This document shows, in pieces, positions 42,437-54,330 of a stretch of 64,000 nt of DNA; the first letter of the stretch is position 1; every line of letters starts with the position of its first letter. The notes under the pieces were generated by a model. It saw nothing but the letters and a program-made list of their open reading frames with translations, did no database searches and was not told where the DNA came from. Position numbers and translations under genes: made by a program. The DNA is from Cyanophora paradoxa (lineage: Eukaryota; Glaucocystophyceae; Cyanophorales; Cyanophoraceae): positions 148,461 through 212,460 of the forward strand of contig QPMI01000161.1 of the NCBI GenBank assembly GCA_004431415.1, written 5' to 3'.

Positions 42437-45400
42437 CTAGATCTGCCCACGGCCGCGCGAGGACGGCCCCGCGGCAGGGGTGCCGGGGCCAGCCGGCGCA
42501 TCGGCCTCTTCGGGCTCGAATCCGGCGGCGGAGAGTATCGCCCTTCCGAAGGCCTGCGTGACCGCCGGGCAAACCATGTTCCTGCGCGGCGGGGGCGGGG
42601 GGACGGGTCGCATGGAGCTCAAGGGAGCAGAGCTCGAGGGGGGAAACGGAAGGGCCGGGCGCACCCCACAAGGCGAAAGTGGATCTTGCTCAACCGCCCC
42701 ACCAGGGTGGCCTATGCGCGACGGGCCTCTCCGAGTGAGCGACGCGCAGAGCGGGCGAGCATGTGAGCGGCTCGCAATCGTGCACACCCAGTCGGGAACG
42801 CCGAACCCGCGGAGGCGCTCGCGGAGGGTGAGGGGCCGGTTCCCCTCCGCCCAGTGGCGGACGCAGCCTTTGCTTGTGGTGATGGTGAGGAAGGGCCTGT
42901 CCGGCGCCGCGACAGCCTTGCGCTTCTTCTCGACCGCATCCTCGTCGCCTTGCCTGTCTTCTTCCCCGAGGTGGAGTTCTGGAAACGTCGTACCCGCCGA
43001 CTGGCCTCGCCGCATCTCCTCCTGAAAGGTCCCCTCGGGGGTCCCGTAGTCGACCGCCAGCAGATCCTGTACCCCCGCCTCAGAATTGGATCGAGGAGGC
43101 TAGGCGAGGCCGGGCGGGCGGGTGCACGGAAATGGCGTCGCGGGCGGTGACGGCAGGCGGGAGATACGCCTTGCGCCTCTCGAGGTCATCGAAGTCGGGC
43201 AGGATCTCTCCGAGCTCGAACGCCTTCAGGTTCAGCTGCATCGGCCGGCTCTCCTGACGCCTGTCCCCGCTCACTCGGCGGGGCCCGTGCGCGGCCGCGT
43301 CGGCGGCAATGGCGGCGACGCACCATGGCCAGTAGTGGCTTTCCGCGGGCCGCGGGGGCAGCTCGCAGTCGAAGCGCGCCCCGGCGACGAAGCAGCGCCA
43401 GCGGTTCTGCGGCGCCCCGTAGTGCGAGGCCAGGAACAGCCCCGTCCTCGTCTGGAAGCCGTGCTGGTGGGGAGGAAGGAATCAGGGGCCGCGCTCGGGG
43501 AAGCGCCCTGGGGGCGCGGGCACCCGGTGGAGAAGATGGATGAGGGCGAGGTAGAAGACGGAGAGCTCGTTCTGGTTCGTGTTGATCAGGAAGCGGGGCA
43601 CCTGCGGCGCGGCGCGGCTGAGCTCGGGGACAGAAAGGAGAACGGCGGCACAAGGCGCGCACCTCCTCGAAGAGGAAGAAGGGGGCCCCCCGGAGCACCG
43701 CCAGGTCCACGGTGTCCCGGATCAGCCGCAGGAGGGACGCCGGCTTGTCGGCGGGGCTCGCCTCCTCCTCCTCCCCCTCCCCCTCATCCCCCTCCTCCTC
43801 CTCCTCCTCCCCGCCCTCCTCGTCGCTTCCGTCGCCCCGGGCGCGGCCGCGGCCGAGGTCCGCCACGCGGTTTTTCCCCGTCGTGTTTGCCGCCGAGAAG
43901 GCCTGGCTGCGGGCACGCTCAGATTGGAGGGGCCTGGCAGCAGGGGAGCGGGGCGGGCCGGCGGGCGCACCAGGGGAGGCTCGCGAAGAAGAGGAGGGGG
44001 CCCTCCTTGGGGAGCCCCGCGAGGTTGACGCCGCGCGGCTCGAGATCGGGGGAGGAGGCGGAGGCGGCGGCGAGGCGCCTGAAGTGCTCGGCGACCTCCT
44101 CCACCGTGCCCCGCACCGCCGCGAAGCTCGGGCACCGCGTCTCCTCCCGACGCACCTGCCACGCCCGCTCCAGGTTCCTGCCCCCGCGCGCCGGTCGTCT
44201 GCGGTTGCAGGGGCGGGCGCGCGCGGGGGGAGGGGCGGCGGGACCTGCGATAAGAGCTGACGGCGTCTGCTGAGGAGTCGATGGAAAGGCCCGGGGCCAT
44301 CCCCGCGGAGGAAAGGCCGAGCGACGCGCCGCCGGCCCCGCAGAAGGCGTCGTCGAAGAGGGGCGGGTCCCCGGCCCTCCGCCCCGCCCCCGGCCGCCTC
44401 ACCTCCCCGATCTCCCGCGCCCCCTGCCCGAGAGCACAAGAAGAGATCAGCGCCGACAGAGCCGCGGCTGCAGCGAGCGCACGTCGGGGATCCTGAACTC
44501 GAGCTTGGCGGGGGTGACGGCGTAGCGGCAGTAGGGGCGCCCGCGCCCCGCCAGCGCCCGCCTCGCCGCCTCGGGGTCCTCTCCCGCCCGCGTCCGAAGC
44601 AGCGCCACCGCCGGCTGCGCGCGCGCACGCCCCGCGCTCAGCGACGGCGTGGTCTCCGCCCACGTGATCGGGATCCGCCGCACCGGGTCCCTGTGGAAGC
44701 GGTCGAAGAGGACGTAGCGGCGGGCCTCGCGGAGCTTGAGGTCGCAGCGCGAGTCGAAGTGGAGCTCGTTCGCGTCCTGCCGCGCGCGCGCGCGCGCCGA
44801 TCGGCTACCGCCGCAGGTGCGATCGGGCGTGGGCCGGGCGCGCGCGCTCACGTAGTCGGCGCCGACGGCCTGGAGGGCATCGTCGAGGCGCGCGAGGAAG
44901 GCGCGGAAGCGGGCGGCGCCCTCGGCCTGCTCCGCGAGCAGCGCCCCGTCCTCGTCCCGCTTCGACAGGTGGTGCGCCAGGCCCTTCAGCGAGTGGAACT
45001 ACGCCCCGCCCCGCCCCGCAGCCGTCAGCGCGCGCGAGGCTCAGATCGATCAGATCTGAGCGGACCCACTGGAGCTTGACGAGCACGACCTCCTCGTCTT
45101 TCCCGCCCTCGGCGGCGCCCTCCTTGGGCCGGCGGCGCGTCCGCCTCGTGACCGTGATCTGCCGCGCGCTCGCGGTCAGCGGTATCGATCGGGTGCCAAG
45201 GGGGAGAGACGTATGCCACAAAGAACTCGAGGCCGGGAGCGCACCTCGCGGACGACGCCGTAGTTGAGCTCGTCGCCCGAGGCCGCGTCGCAATACGTCG
45301 GGACGACGTCGCCGACGGCCACGACGCCCTCCCCCTTGCCCTTCTCCAGCCGGTAGCGCAGCGCGGGGAAGTAGCGGCGCGCGCGCCCCAGCTCCCGCTC

Positions 45401-48400
45401 GCGGCCCGCCTCCTCTGCCCGTGTATGCTGCCGGCTGTACGAGCGTTCCTCCTCCTCGTTAGGCCACGAGCTGAAGTCAAAGCCGTGGCGGGGCGGCGCC
45501 CGCTTGGCCCGGAGGCGCGCCGCCTCGCGCGCCGCCTCGCGCGCCGTCGCGAAGGCCTCGCCCTCCGCCGCCACCTCCTCGCCCCAGTCCTCCTCCTCCT
45601 CCTCCGCATCCCCGCCCGCATCCTCCTCCTTCTCTTCTGCCGTCTCCCCCTCCTTCTCGTCCGTGTCCGCCTCCCCCTGCCGCCTCCGCGGGGCCTTCTT
45701 CCCCTTCTTCGCCTTCTGCGGTCGTCTCGGGCCGCCCTCCTCCGCCCCGCGGCTGGGCGGGCCCGAGCCGCCGGTATCCGGCGGCTTCTCCGCCAGCCTG
45801 CTGATCCTCGCGGCGGCCTCCACCCTCGCCGCTCGCGGCGTCCGCCCCTCGCGCGGCGGCAGGCCCTCGAACCGCTTGCCGAGGGGCCGCGCCGCCCCCT
45901 TGCGGCCCGCCGGGCGGGGCCCCGCGCCGTCCGCCGGCTCTGGCGGGGACGAGGGGCCGGCGCCATCGCCGCCGCTGGCCGGCGCGGGGGCGGGGACCGG
46001 GACCGGGGCCCCCGCCTCGTCGTCGAAGGCGCCCGGATCGAGGCTGCCGAAGGAGTGCGGAATGGACGGCAGGCTGCCGCCCTCCTCCTCGTGCCGCTCC
46101 TCTTGCCCCTCCTCCCCACCGAGCTCCTCCTCTTCGTACCTCTCCTCCTCTTCCTCCTCCGCGTCGATGATGGCAGTCGGGGCGTCGGGCGAGCCCGGGC
46201 GGGCGCCGGCTGCAGGGCCGTCGTCGTCCTCCTCCTCGAGGCAGATGGCCGACTGCCGGCTCTTCCCGTCTGCCGCCTCCGCACCGGCGACACCCGCCTT
46301 CGCCTCTCCCTCCTGCTCCTCCTCCTCGCCGGCCGATTGCGCCGCCACCGCCGCTGCGCCGCCGCCGCCGCCGCCGCCGGCCAAGAACGGAGCCCGCTGC
46401 GGCTGCTGCCCCTCCTCCTCCTCTCCGTCCTCGCCGGGCTCGCTGGCGCTGCGGCTCGGGTCGGAGTGGTAGGAGGCGCCGTCCTCGTGCACGCAGAAGT
46501 CGACCCGCTCCAGCGGCATCTCCGCGAAGGCCCCGCAGAAGCGCCCCAGCGCGCTGTTGTAGCGCAGCGCCCGCCTCCCCACCGCCTCGCACTGCCGCCC
46601 CCCCTCCCGCTGCCCCGCCGCCGCGCGCCGCCGGCGGCCGGCGCGGTTCGTGCAGGCGGGGCAGGGCGGGACGTCGTCGGGGGGGCCGTACTCGAGGCAG
46701 GGCCGCCCCTGGAGCCTCCCCACGAGCGCCTCCCTCGCCATGCGGGCCGCCAGCCGCCCGCTCGGGATCGCTGCCACCGCCGCCGGCGCCGGCGCCGGCC
46801 GCTCCCCGCTGCGGCTGGAGCTCGTCCCCGCCGCCGGAGCCGGAGCCGGCGCCTCCTCCTCGCCCGCGCCGGCACCCTCGCCCTCGGGCCCCGCCTCCTC
46901 GCCGTCCATCGCCCCCTCATCCCATCCCCCGTCCTCGCCTTCCTCCTCCTCCGCCCCGCCTCCGTGCCGCCAGCCGTCTTCGTCGTCCACGTCGGCCGTG
47001 CTGGGGGCCACGGGCGCGTAGCGTGGCTCGTAGGGGGCCGGCGGGCGGCGGCGGCGCCCCGGGCGGGGCGGCGCGTCGACGTCCTCGCTCGCCTCGCTCT
47101 CGCCGTCGGAGACGTCCGCCGCCGGCTGCTCCTGCGGCGGCTGCTGCTGCTGGACGGCGCCGGCGCGGGAGGGGGCGGGGCGGGGCCGGCGCGGGCGCGG
47201 CGGCGGGCCGCGCCCCTTCTCCTCCTCCTCCTCCTCCGCGCCCTCTTCCAAATCGATCACGTCGGGCGGGACCGTGGCCGGGGCCGCTGCAGCCGCCCTC
47301 CACGGCTGCTGCTCGCGCTCCGCAGCTCTGCCGTCGCCGCCGGCGCCGACACTCTCTGGGGCTTGCTGCTGGGCCACTGGCTCATCGACGTCCATGGCCG
47401 GCGCCGCGGTCGCCTCGCCCTCCTCCTCCTCCCTCACCGACCGCCCCGCCGGCGGCTGCTCGGAACTGAAGCCTTCGTCAAAGGATGCGCGCCGCTGGGC
47501 CGAGCCGAAGGCCGCCCCCGCCGGCCCCCGCCGGCCCCGCTTCGCCCTCGGCGCTCCGTCCCCGCGTCGTCGCTGCTCGCATGGGGTGCCCGCCGCGCCG
47601 GTGGCGCGGGCCCCCGGGGCGCCCGGGAGCCTCGCCCGGACGGTGAGCTGGCGGGCGGGGGGCGGGGTCGCCTCCGGCTCGTCGAACTCGAAGGGGTCCG
47701 CCCCCCGCCCCGGCCCAGCCGCCCCCTCACCGAGCGCCCCGCCATTCTGCGCGGCGGCGGCGGCAGCAGCAGCAGCAGCGGAGGGCCCGGCATCCGGTTC
47801 CTCCTCCGACTCCTGGGGTGGCGACGGGGACCGCCGCCGGGCGGAGGGGCCGGGGGCGGGAGACGAGGAAGCTGGCGCCGGCTGCGGCGAGCGTGGCTCG
47901 CCGCGCTCAGAGGAGGATGAGGAGGAGGAGGAGGAGGCCGCTGCGGGTCCGGCGCGTGCGGAGGAGGACGCCGGAAGCACATCGGTGCTGCTCCTCCGCG
48001 GGGGGGACGCGCTCGGGCGCGAGGCCGGGAAGGCGGCGGCGGGGGCCGGGGCCGCCTCCTCCTCCTCGCTGGTGAGGTCGATCACGCTGCCGGCGACCTC
48101 CGATCCGCCTCCGCCGCGCTGCTCGCCCTCCGGCGGCGGCGGCGGCGGCGTACCCGCCTCATCGGGCTGGGCCCCGCCCCCGGCGCCAGCGCCCGCCTCG
48201 AGCTCCGGCCGCAGCGCTTGCTCCAGCCGTCGGCGCTTCGCCCGGTGCGCCGCCAGCAGCTCTGCGCACGTACGGTCAGAAGGGGTCGGCTCCCGCGCAA
48301 GCTCGAGGCGCTGAGCCCGCGCGCGCGCGGCCGCCGCGGACCGTCGAACGCGCGGTGGATGCCGCGCACGACGCCCGGGTTCCCGTCAAAGTGCTCCGCA

Positions 48401-49011
48401 GCGACTCTCCGTGCCGCGCCGGCTGCCCGTCCGTCAGGAACGGGGGCGAACGCGGGCGGCAGGCAGGGATGAGGAGGGGCGGCGACGCGAACGGACCTGC
48501 CTCGAGCGGGAAGAACATCATCACGTGGACCAGGGTGGAGTCCACCTGCTGCCCTTGGAGAGCGAAGCGGCACTCGTCTAGAATGCTATCATAGTTTGGC
48601 ACGAAGCATCTGGGCGACCGCGGGTCCGGTCAGCCAGCATGCGCCCGCGGCCGCGCGCTGCCGCGGCGCACCGGCCGTTGGAGTCCAGGAGTAGGACGAG
48701 CGTTGTTTCCTCGTCAAACGTTCCGCAAAACAGCCCTGATGCGCACCAGGGATTGCATGCTTGCTCTGCGAGACAGGGCGGAACTTGAACATCAGCGCCA
48801 GGCCTAGGAGCGCCGGTCGCGGACAGTTCAGGGTGTCCGGCCAGCACCGCCAGGGCGGAGACATACCTAATATCATGTGTGCTTCGGGAAGAAGATGCGC
48901 GGCGTCCGGCGTAGGCCACCGCCGCACTTGCAGACTGTCCAAGTCGCCCTCGGTTCGCTCCGGAGAGCTGGCGGCGATGGGCCCGAAATTCAAAGGCTCG
49001 ATCTCAGTCAT
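42437..49011 (-). CDS. Large cytosine-C5 DNA methyltransferase with acidic low-complexity N-terminal region
   Basis: The catalytic half (44.4-42.4 kb) has motif I PLFDDAFCGAGGASLGLSSA. Motif IV is formed by splicing (FFASLPCQAFSAANTTGKN), and motif VI is APFFLFEEV, with EEV in place of ENV. Motif VIII is YGAPQNRWRCFVAGARF, motif IX is EGNRPLTLRERLRGFGVPDW and motif X is NMVCPAVTQAFGRAI. Upstream sit a segment with YAVTPAKLEFRIPDVRS and a possible BAH-like stretch (VAVGDVVPTYCDAASGDELN). Next upstream is a nearly 2.7-kb exon of acidic, Pro- and Ser-rich sequence. That exon has a small Cys cluster (CLEYGPPDDVPPCPAC, FCGAFAEMPLERVDFCVHED) and SVIDLTSEEEE, a SUMO-interaction-like motif. N-terminal exons (MTEIEPLNFGPIAASSPERT, ETTLVLLLDSNG, PNYDSILDECRFALQGQQVD, EHFDGNPGVVRGIHRAFDG) look conserved but I cannot name them. 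They might belong to a separate gene. The catalytic Cys is present; class (DNMT1, CMT, fungal-type or other) is undetermined. Confidence 0.85.
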
Positions 49012-49901
49012 CGCAGCCGCTGACCGCTTCTGCCACGCGCGAATGCGTTTCCCTAAAGGCAGTCAAGGGAACGCTCCGCTGCGGATTGCGGCGTCCGGGG
49101 GCGCACCTAATATGTTCCAATCCGCCTCGTGTGCAGATTGTACAACCCGCCTCGTGGGCGGTATCACCTCGCGAAGACTCGCCATCCCGTGGTCACCGAA
49201 AGCCGGGCGTATCCGCTCCTGTGGTCCACGAAGCGTGCGTGTCGTCGGTTTCGCGCAGTTCAATACGGGCTCAAAGATGCGCACCGGTCATGATCAGGCG
49301 AACGCTTGATGATGAACGCGCCTCGGGACACGAGGCCGTCTAAAAGCTGCAAGAAATGCTTTAAATTTGATTCTCGCACGCTCTCTGCCGTCAGAAGACA
49401 CGTTGGGGGCGTCCTGACTGCTGAGGCTGACTGCCTGACTAAGCTGACTTCGACGAGGGGGTATCTCTTTCTAACCTTCCAGCCGGGTACAGCTGCCGAT
49501 GCAGCGACCTGCCCTCCTCTGCTGGAGTTCGAGGCGCGGGCTCGCGTCCCTTCCGCGAAAACGAACTGCAGCCCTGCCGAGCCAGCCCGCAAAGCCTCCT
49601 AGAGTCACCACACCGAATGACGAACCTGGCGTCGTGCGACCGATCGGATGCGCGGTCCGCGCTCTGGGAATGCTGATGCCATCCTGCAGAACGCGCGGTT
49701 TCGTGCGACCCCGCTGGACCCCGCGGTGCGCCCCTGCTTAACTGGGCTCCCTGGACTACCAGCGACGGCTGAGCTCCATGCTTGCGCGCAGATCCTCCGC
49801 AAGATTGATGAAGAGTGGTGCGTGTGACGGGTCCGACCGATCGCGGGCGGCACTGGGGCAGCGCTAGGGCTCCAGGCGTCAGTAACTAAACGAGCGGCGC
49901 G
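49012..49901. other. Divergent spacer between the DNA methyltransferase and EngB genes
   Basis: About 890 bp separates the two starts. Composition is less GC-rich than exons. Short frames on both strands (for example near 49306-49602) lack recognisable sequence. A piece reading ILRKIDEEW around 49790-49820 could be an upstream EngB exon but cannot be tied in. Confidence 0.4.
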
Positions 49902-51697
49902 GTGGATTGCGGTTCGTTCACGCACCGCGTCAGGGTCGGTCGGCAGCGCGGGAAGATACCGTCATCCATCACGAAGCACCTCGAGGACAAGGAGGACGAG
50001 GCGAACCGCGTGCGCGAGCTGCATCCGCATCGTGCAGTGCGAGATCCCTGGGCGCTGATTTCGGGGGCGGCCATGCGCAGCTTTTCCTCGCGAAGCCGGA
50101 ATTCGTAGCGGGTGCCCTGACGGCCGAGTCCCTTCCCCCGGAGGGCCTCCCGGTGAGCAGATAAAAATGTAACCGAACGCTCGCAGTCTTGCGTTAAAAT
50201 TAAATTCAGGAAGTGGCCTTCGCTGGACGCTCGAATGTAGGGAAGAGCTCCTTAATCAACGCCCTCGCGCGCGGTGTGCCTTCGCCCGCCGCCGCCGCGC
50301 GCCGCCGCCGCCCGCGCGCATTGCGCCGTCGGCCCGTCCGATGTTGACGACGGGGCGGTCGACCCGATGCGCAGGGATGCGGGCCGCGCGCGTGAGTGAC
50401 AAGCCAGGTAGGCCCTGCCCTGCCCTCCCCTCCCCTCCCCACGACGGCGGCCGGCCGACCCCGGGCCGGCGCAGGCGTCACGCAGCAGCTTAACTTCTAC
50501 AGCCTGAAGAATAGGCTCATCCTCGTGGACTTCCCAGGTCCGCCCCGCCCCGCCAGGCCCGTGCTCCCCCTGAGTAGCGGGCGGGGTGGCGGGCGGGCGG
50601 GCGTGCAGGGTACGGCTTCGCGTTCAGCAAGGAGGAGAGGAGCGGGGCGTGGCAGGAGCTCATGAAGCAGTTCGTGAGCAGCCGGAGGACGCTTCGCCGC
50701 GTCTGCCTGCTCGTCGACGCCCGCGTCGGGTCCGCCCCGCCCCGCCCCGTCTGGCTTCCCTGGCGCGCGCCTCACCGCCGCGAGTCGGCCGCAGGCTCAA
50801 GCAGTCGGACCGGGAGTTCGTCGAGAACCTCGTGCGGCGCGTCCTCTACATTCGATCTCGCTCGCTCTCGCACGCTCTCGGGATCTGATGCACATGTCAA
50901 CTTCAGGGCGCGGGTGCGGCTGCAGGTGGTGCTGACGAAGTGCGACGCGGTGCTGCGCGAGGAGCTCGCCCGCCGCGTCTACCGCATCCGCGAGGAGCTC
51001 GCCTGGGCCCGCCAGGCCGGCCCCATCCGGGTGCTCCATCCCCGCGCCTTCCCTGAGCCTTCCTTGAGCTGAGAGCTTAGCTTGAGCTTGAAATCTTGCT
51101 AAGCCGGCCCCACCCGGGTGATCCCTCGCTGAGGCTTCCCACCCGTCTGCTAGGCGCGCGTGTGCGAGCTGCTAGGCCAGCCACCTGCTCTTCCACGCTT
51201 CAGGAGCGCCCTCTCACCCGCGCGCTCGCTCGCGCGCGCTCAGATGGTCTCGGCGAGGACGCGTGCGGGGATCCTCTCCCTCCGCAAGGACCTCTACGCC
51301 GTCAGCCTCAAGCCGAGGCGGCCCGACCCGGCCCCGGCCCCGCCTCCCGCCGAGCAGCGCCAGCAGCCGCGGGCGGGCGCCGGCGGGAGGTGGCTGGCCG
51401 CGCGGGGGGGTATCCGGAGGAGCCCCGCCGGGCCCAAGGCGCGGTCGGGCAGGGTGCAGGCCTCGCGGGAGCGCGCCCCGGGGCCGGCGCGGGAGGGCCC
51501 TGAGCAGGCCGAGGAGCCTCAAGACGCGGCGGGGCGCAGGCGCGGCCGCCACCGCCCCGCCCGGGAGGGGCGAGGCCGGCAAGAAGGGCGGGCGGCGGGC
51601 GGGCGGCGGGGGCGGCGGGGGCGGCCTCGGGAAGCGGGCGGCGAAGCTCGAGCTGAAGCCCCAGAAGTCGGCGTCCAGGCGCGGCGCGAGGCGGTAG
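49902..51697 (+). CDS. EngB/YihA-type GTPase (organelle ribosome biogenesis)
   Basis: Exons give KIPSSITKHLEDKEDEANRV, then AQLFLAKPEFVAGALTAESL, followed by G1 VAFAGRSNVGKSSLINALAR. Then come VSDKPGVTQQLNFYSLKNRL (switch region), G3 ILVDFPGYGFAFSKEE, WQELMKQFVSSRRTLRRVCL and VDARVGLKQSDREFVENLV. G4 is LQVVLTKCD and G5 is MVSARTRAG, then ILSLRKDLYAVSL. This is the full TrmE-Era-EngA-EngB-Septin type G-domain of EngB. EngB acts late in large ribosomal subunit assembly; eukaryotic copies usually serve plastids or mitochondria, but I could not read the targeting peptide. The true start is not resolved: the first visible exon opens at a GTG, so the ATG is probably in an unmapped upstream exon. 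A Lys/Arg/Gly-rich tail ends LKPQKSASRRGARR. Confidence 0.88.
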
Positions 51698-52618
51698 CCC
51701 GGCGCCATTCCGCGCCTTGCCAGCCCTGGGCCACTCGCCATCCGGCACGGCGCCTTGCACGCCGGCCCGGCGTCTCGGTGCGCGCTACGCCAACGCGCGC
51801 GGAGCCAGGAGCCTCGAACGCCACGTGCAGGTTGCCGATCACGACGGCGCGGATGCGTGCGCAGTTGAGACGCCGGCGCATGTGCAGCCAGCGTCTCCCT
51901 GCGTATGATGGATGAAGCCCAAGCACTAGTAGGCAGCGCTGTAGTGCCCACTGCTAGCGCTCACCTGCTGCAGTGCAGCGCCTTTATCTGGCGCGACCGC
52001 CCGGCCACTAAGCCGCTGCTAGCTAGGCAGTGGTAACAGTCTGGCAAAGTAGACCCGGTCAGGCACTGCCAGTGCGCCAGCATTCGCCGATGGCCCGGTG
52101 CACCGTGCACCTGGCGCAGGCGGCGCGCTTGAAGGCTGATCATGAAGCTTCTCCTAACGGTAACTCGAATCCTGTCGTCACATGCACATGATACGAGTTC
52201 GCTCAGTTGCGTTGTTTTTCTTATCTGCGATCTGTACCCCCAACTGAATGCCCCAGTTCACTCCCGGCCGCCGGCTCGCGCACAAAGGGACGTCGACCGT
52301 CGACGTCAGTGGCACCACCTGCTCCGATCCCCCGCCGAGCAGCTGCAGGCCGCGCATCGCCCATCGCTTGAGCGACCGCAGTCAGCGTTTCCGCCTTGCC
52401 AAGTTGCTGGGCCGCAGCCCCGCCTACCTCGGACGAAGCGGGCGCGGCCGGTTCGCTCCTAGCGGGCCCAACCTTGCCTGGCCCAGCTGCAACGCATCTG
52501 GACCGGCGTGCAACAGCGGCAACAGCGGACCGGCGTGCTGTTTGTCGTCCGCTAGCTGGCTGATTCGCTTTCCAGCTGCCCGCTGGCCACAACGTGTTCT
52601 GGGCGCTGCGTAGCCGCA
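51698..52618. other. Intergenic region without recognisable gene
   Basis: Several short frames occur (for example 52142-52462 and 52248-52613 on the plus strand), but they overlap each other, lack domains and do not splice sensibly into the neighbours. It probably holds the EngB 3' UTR and the promoter of the next gene. Confidence 0.45.
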
Positions 52619-53667
52619 ATGGGTGGGGCGTTCAGCGGTGGAAATCGCGGTGCGGTCTTTTGTCCCCTAGCTTTTCCTTTGCACTGCCTCATAGTCCCGC
52701 AGATCGGAATCGTTCAACGGTTCTGGCAAGAACAACGGGACCAGAACGTCCAGTACCACTGTTGTTCCTTCAGAGAGTGTGCCGCCTGTTAGCCTTGCTT
52801 CCGCTCGCCCAGAGTTGCCTGATCGATCGATTGCTTCCGCAGCCGTAGCAGCAGCACCGCCACCAGCGGCCGCTCCTCCGCAGACACAGCCGGCGAAAAG
52901 CATCGCTCAATCTCGGTTGAGCAAGCTCTTTGCATCAGCAGATTCGGAAGCATCATCCGTGCCGTTGGACGCAACCAGCCATGCACGTGCTATCCTCGCG
53001 AAGACTGACCGGGGCGGTTTGCCGCTATCCAACTCGTTCTCCGGAGGATTTGGGGGCTTGAGAGGGCGGCCATCGATGCAAGGAGTGCACTCTGGAGCAG
53101 GCAGAAGCGAGAGCCCGCTGATAGACCGCCGCCGCGCTCGAAGGTGTGCCTGCCCGCGGCCAGGCAACCGGGCGGTCTGCCTTTTGACCCGGTATCTTCG
53201 CAGCTATCATGCGCCCAAGTCGGGGACGCTGCCGTCGTCCCCCAACGAGGCGGGTGCCGCGACTGAGATCGAGAACTGGAAGAATTACCTCGTGAGCCTT
53301 CTAATTCCTTTTCCCGAGCCCGGGCGGCGCTCGCGACCCTTGATAGAAGAATGCTTAGACGCCTGTCGCTGACGCCCCGTGATGCCTCGCGCAGGCCCAG
53401 TGTATAGAGGAGATCCGGGAGGTGCGGGAAGTGTCGCGGGACAGGATGACCGTAGAAGCGCCGGACGCGAAGAAGGGAATGGCGGCCGGCTTCGGCTCCA
53501 TCGTCTCTGGGCTCGCGCGCAACGAGGAGGGGGACGCAATTCCTCCGCCCGACCCGGGCAGCGCGCGGTGGTCGGAAGGCGCGGGGGCCCCTCGGCTGGA
53601 GGGCGGTCTCGCAAGCATGGCGGGCCTTGGCGTGGACCGGCACGCCGCTGCGGTCGCTGCGGGGTAG
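52619..53667 (+). CDS. Putative N-myristoylated Ser/Ala-rich protein, function unknown
   Basis: The ATG at 52619 starts MGGAFSGGNRGA, which fits the N-myristoylation consensus (Gly2, small residue then Ser at 6). An intron of about 45 bp ending at a TAG near 52693 leads to SRRSESFNGSGKNNGTRTSS. Further pieces read PAKSIAQSRLSKLFASADSE, ATSHARAILAKTDRGGLPLS, ATEIENWKNYL and, after the last intron, QCIEEIREVREVSRDRMTVE then APDAKKGMAAGFGSIVSGLA. No known domain is recognised. The conserved-looking central SRLSKLF and IENWKNYLQCIEEIREVREV helices suggest a peripheral membrane adaptor. The gene lies in the same orientation as the Rieske-type gene downstream. Confidence 0.5.
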
Positions 53668-54330
53668 CCTGCCCTCTCCAGCTTTCCACAAAACTCTCCA
53701 TCTGCCTTCTCCTTTCCTTTCGACCTCCCTCCTCGCCCTCGTAGGAAGCCCAGTCGTCCTCATCATCATCTTTTATCGAAAATCTCTCGTCCTTAAATCC
53801 CTTTCAGTTGTACTTACGCTTCGCATCTACATATTATTATATGTGCAGAACTTCGGCTTCAGTTTTAGATAGAAGCACTCATTGTAGAATAGCCCCTGTT
53901 CGAGATTCGGACTGCTGTGCGTTCTATGCCAATGTGCTGAGCGGCTTTCGCGGTTGCTGTTCATGATCAAAGATTCCAGCTCTAATTCTAATCCTGCGAA
54001 TGCAGGCCTAGGTTCAGCACTGGTCTAATTCGAAGTGGTGGGGCCGGCGCACCCAGGCGGCGGGCCCAGGCGGCGGGCGGGCGATACGTTCCTTCAATCA
54101 ATTAAGGCTTGTGCCACGGTGCACTAGCACTGCGGCCGCGACTGATCGACGGAGACGTACTAACTTCACAGAAGGCGGATACGGATTGCAACTAACCTAA
54201 CGGCGTAAAACGAAAAGACCCTGCAGCTGCCGGCGCCGCAGTGCCATGGTGCGCGAAGATCCAATTGGCACTGCGGCAATGCAAGGCGCGGGGTACGGCA
54301 CTCCCAGATCAGGATCTTCAAGGGCTCACC
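53668..54330. other. AT-richer intergenic region between two plus-strand genes
   Basis: No coding frame is supported. The stretch 53760-54010 is the least GC-rich of this part of the window, and it probably holds the 3' UTR of the myristoylated-protein gene and the promoter of the Rieske-type gene. Confidence 0.5.

Noticed and set aside
45425-47920. 831-codon plus-strand open frame opposite the DNA methyltransferase gene
   Set aside because: It is the antisense of an acidic low-complexity exon; the product is Leu/Arg/Pro-rich with no domain, as expected when Glu and Ser codons are read backwards.
42437-49011. DNA methyltransferase plus nearby HNH protein considered as a restriction-modification system
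   Set aside because: Both have many spliceosomal introns and eukaryotic-type architecture, are on opposite strands, and the MTase has a long acidic N-terminal region unlike R-M enzymes.
49306-49602. Plus-strand frame with CKKCFK motif upstream of EngB
   Set aside because: A single CxxC in a 98-codon frame without family resemblance and overlapped by an equally long minus-strand frame; not supportable as a gene.
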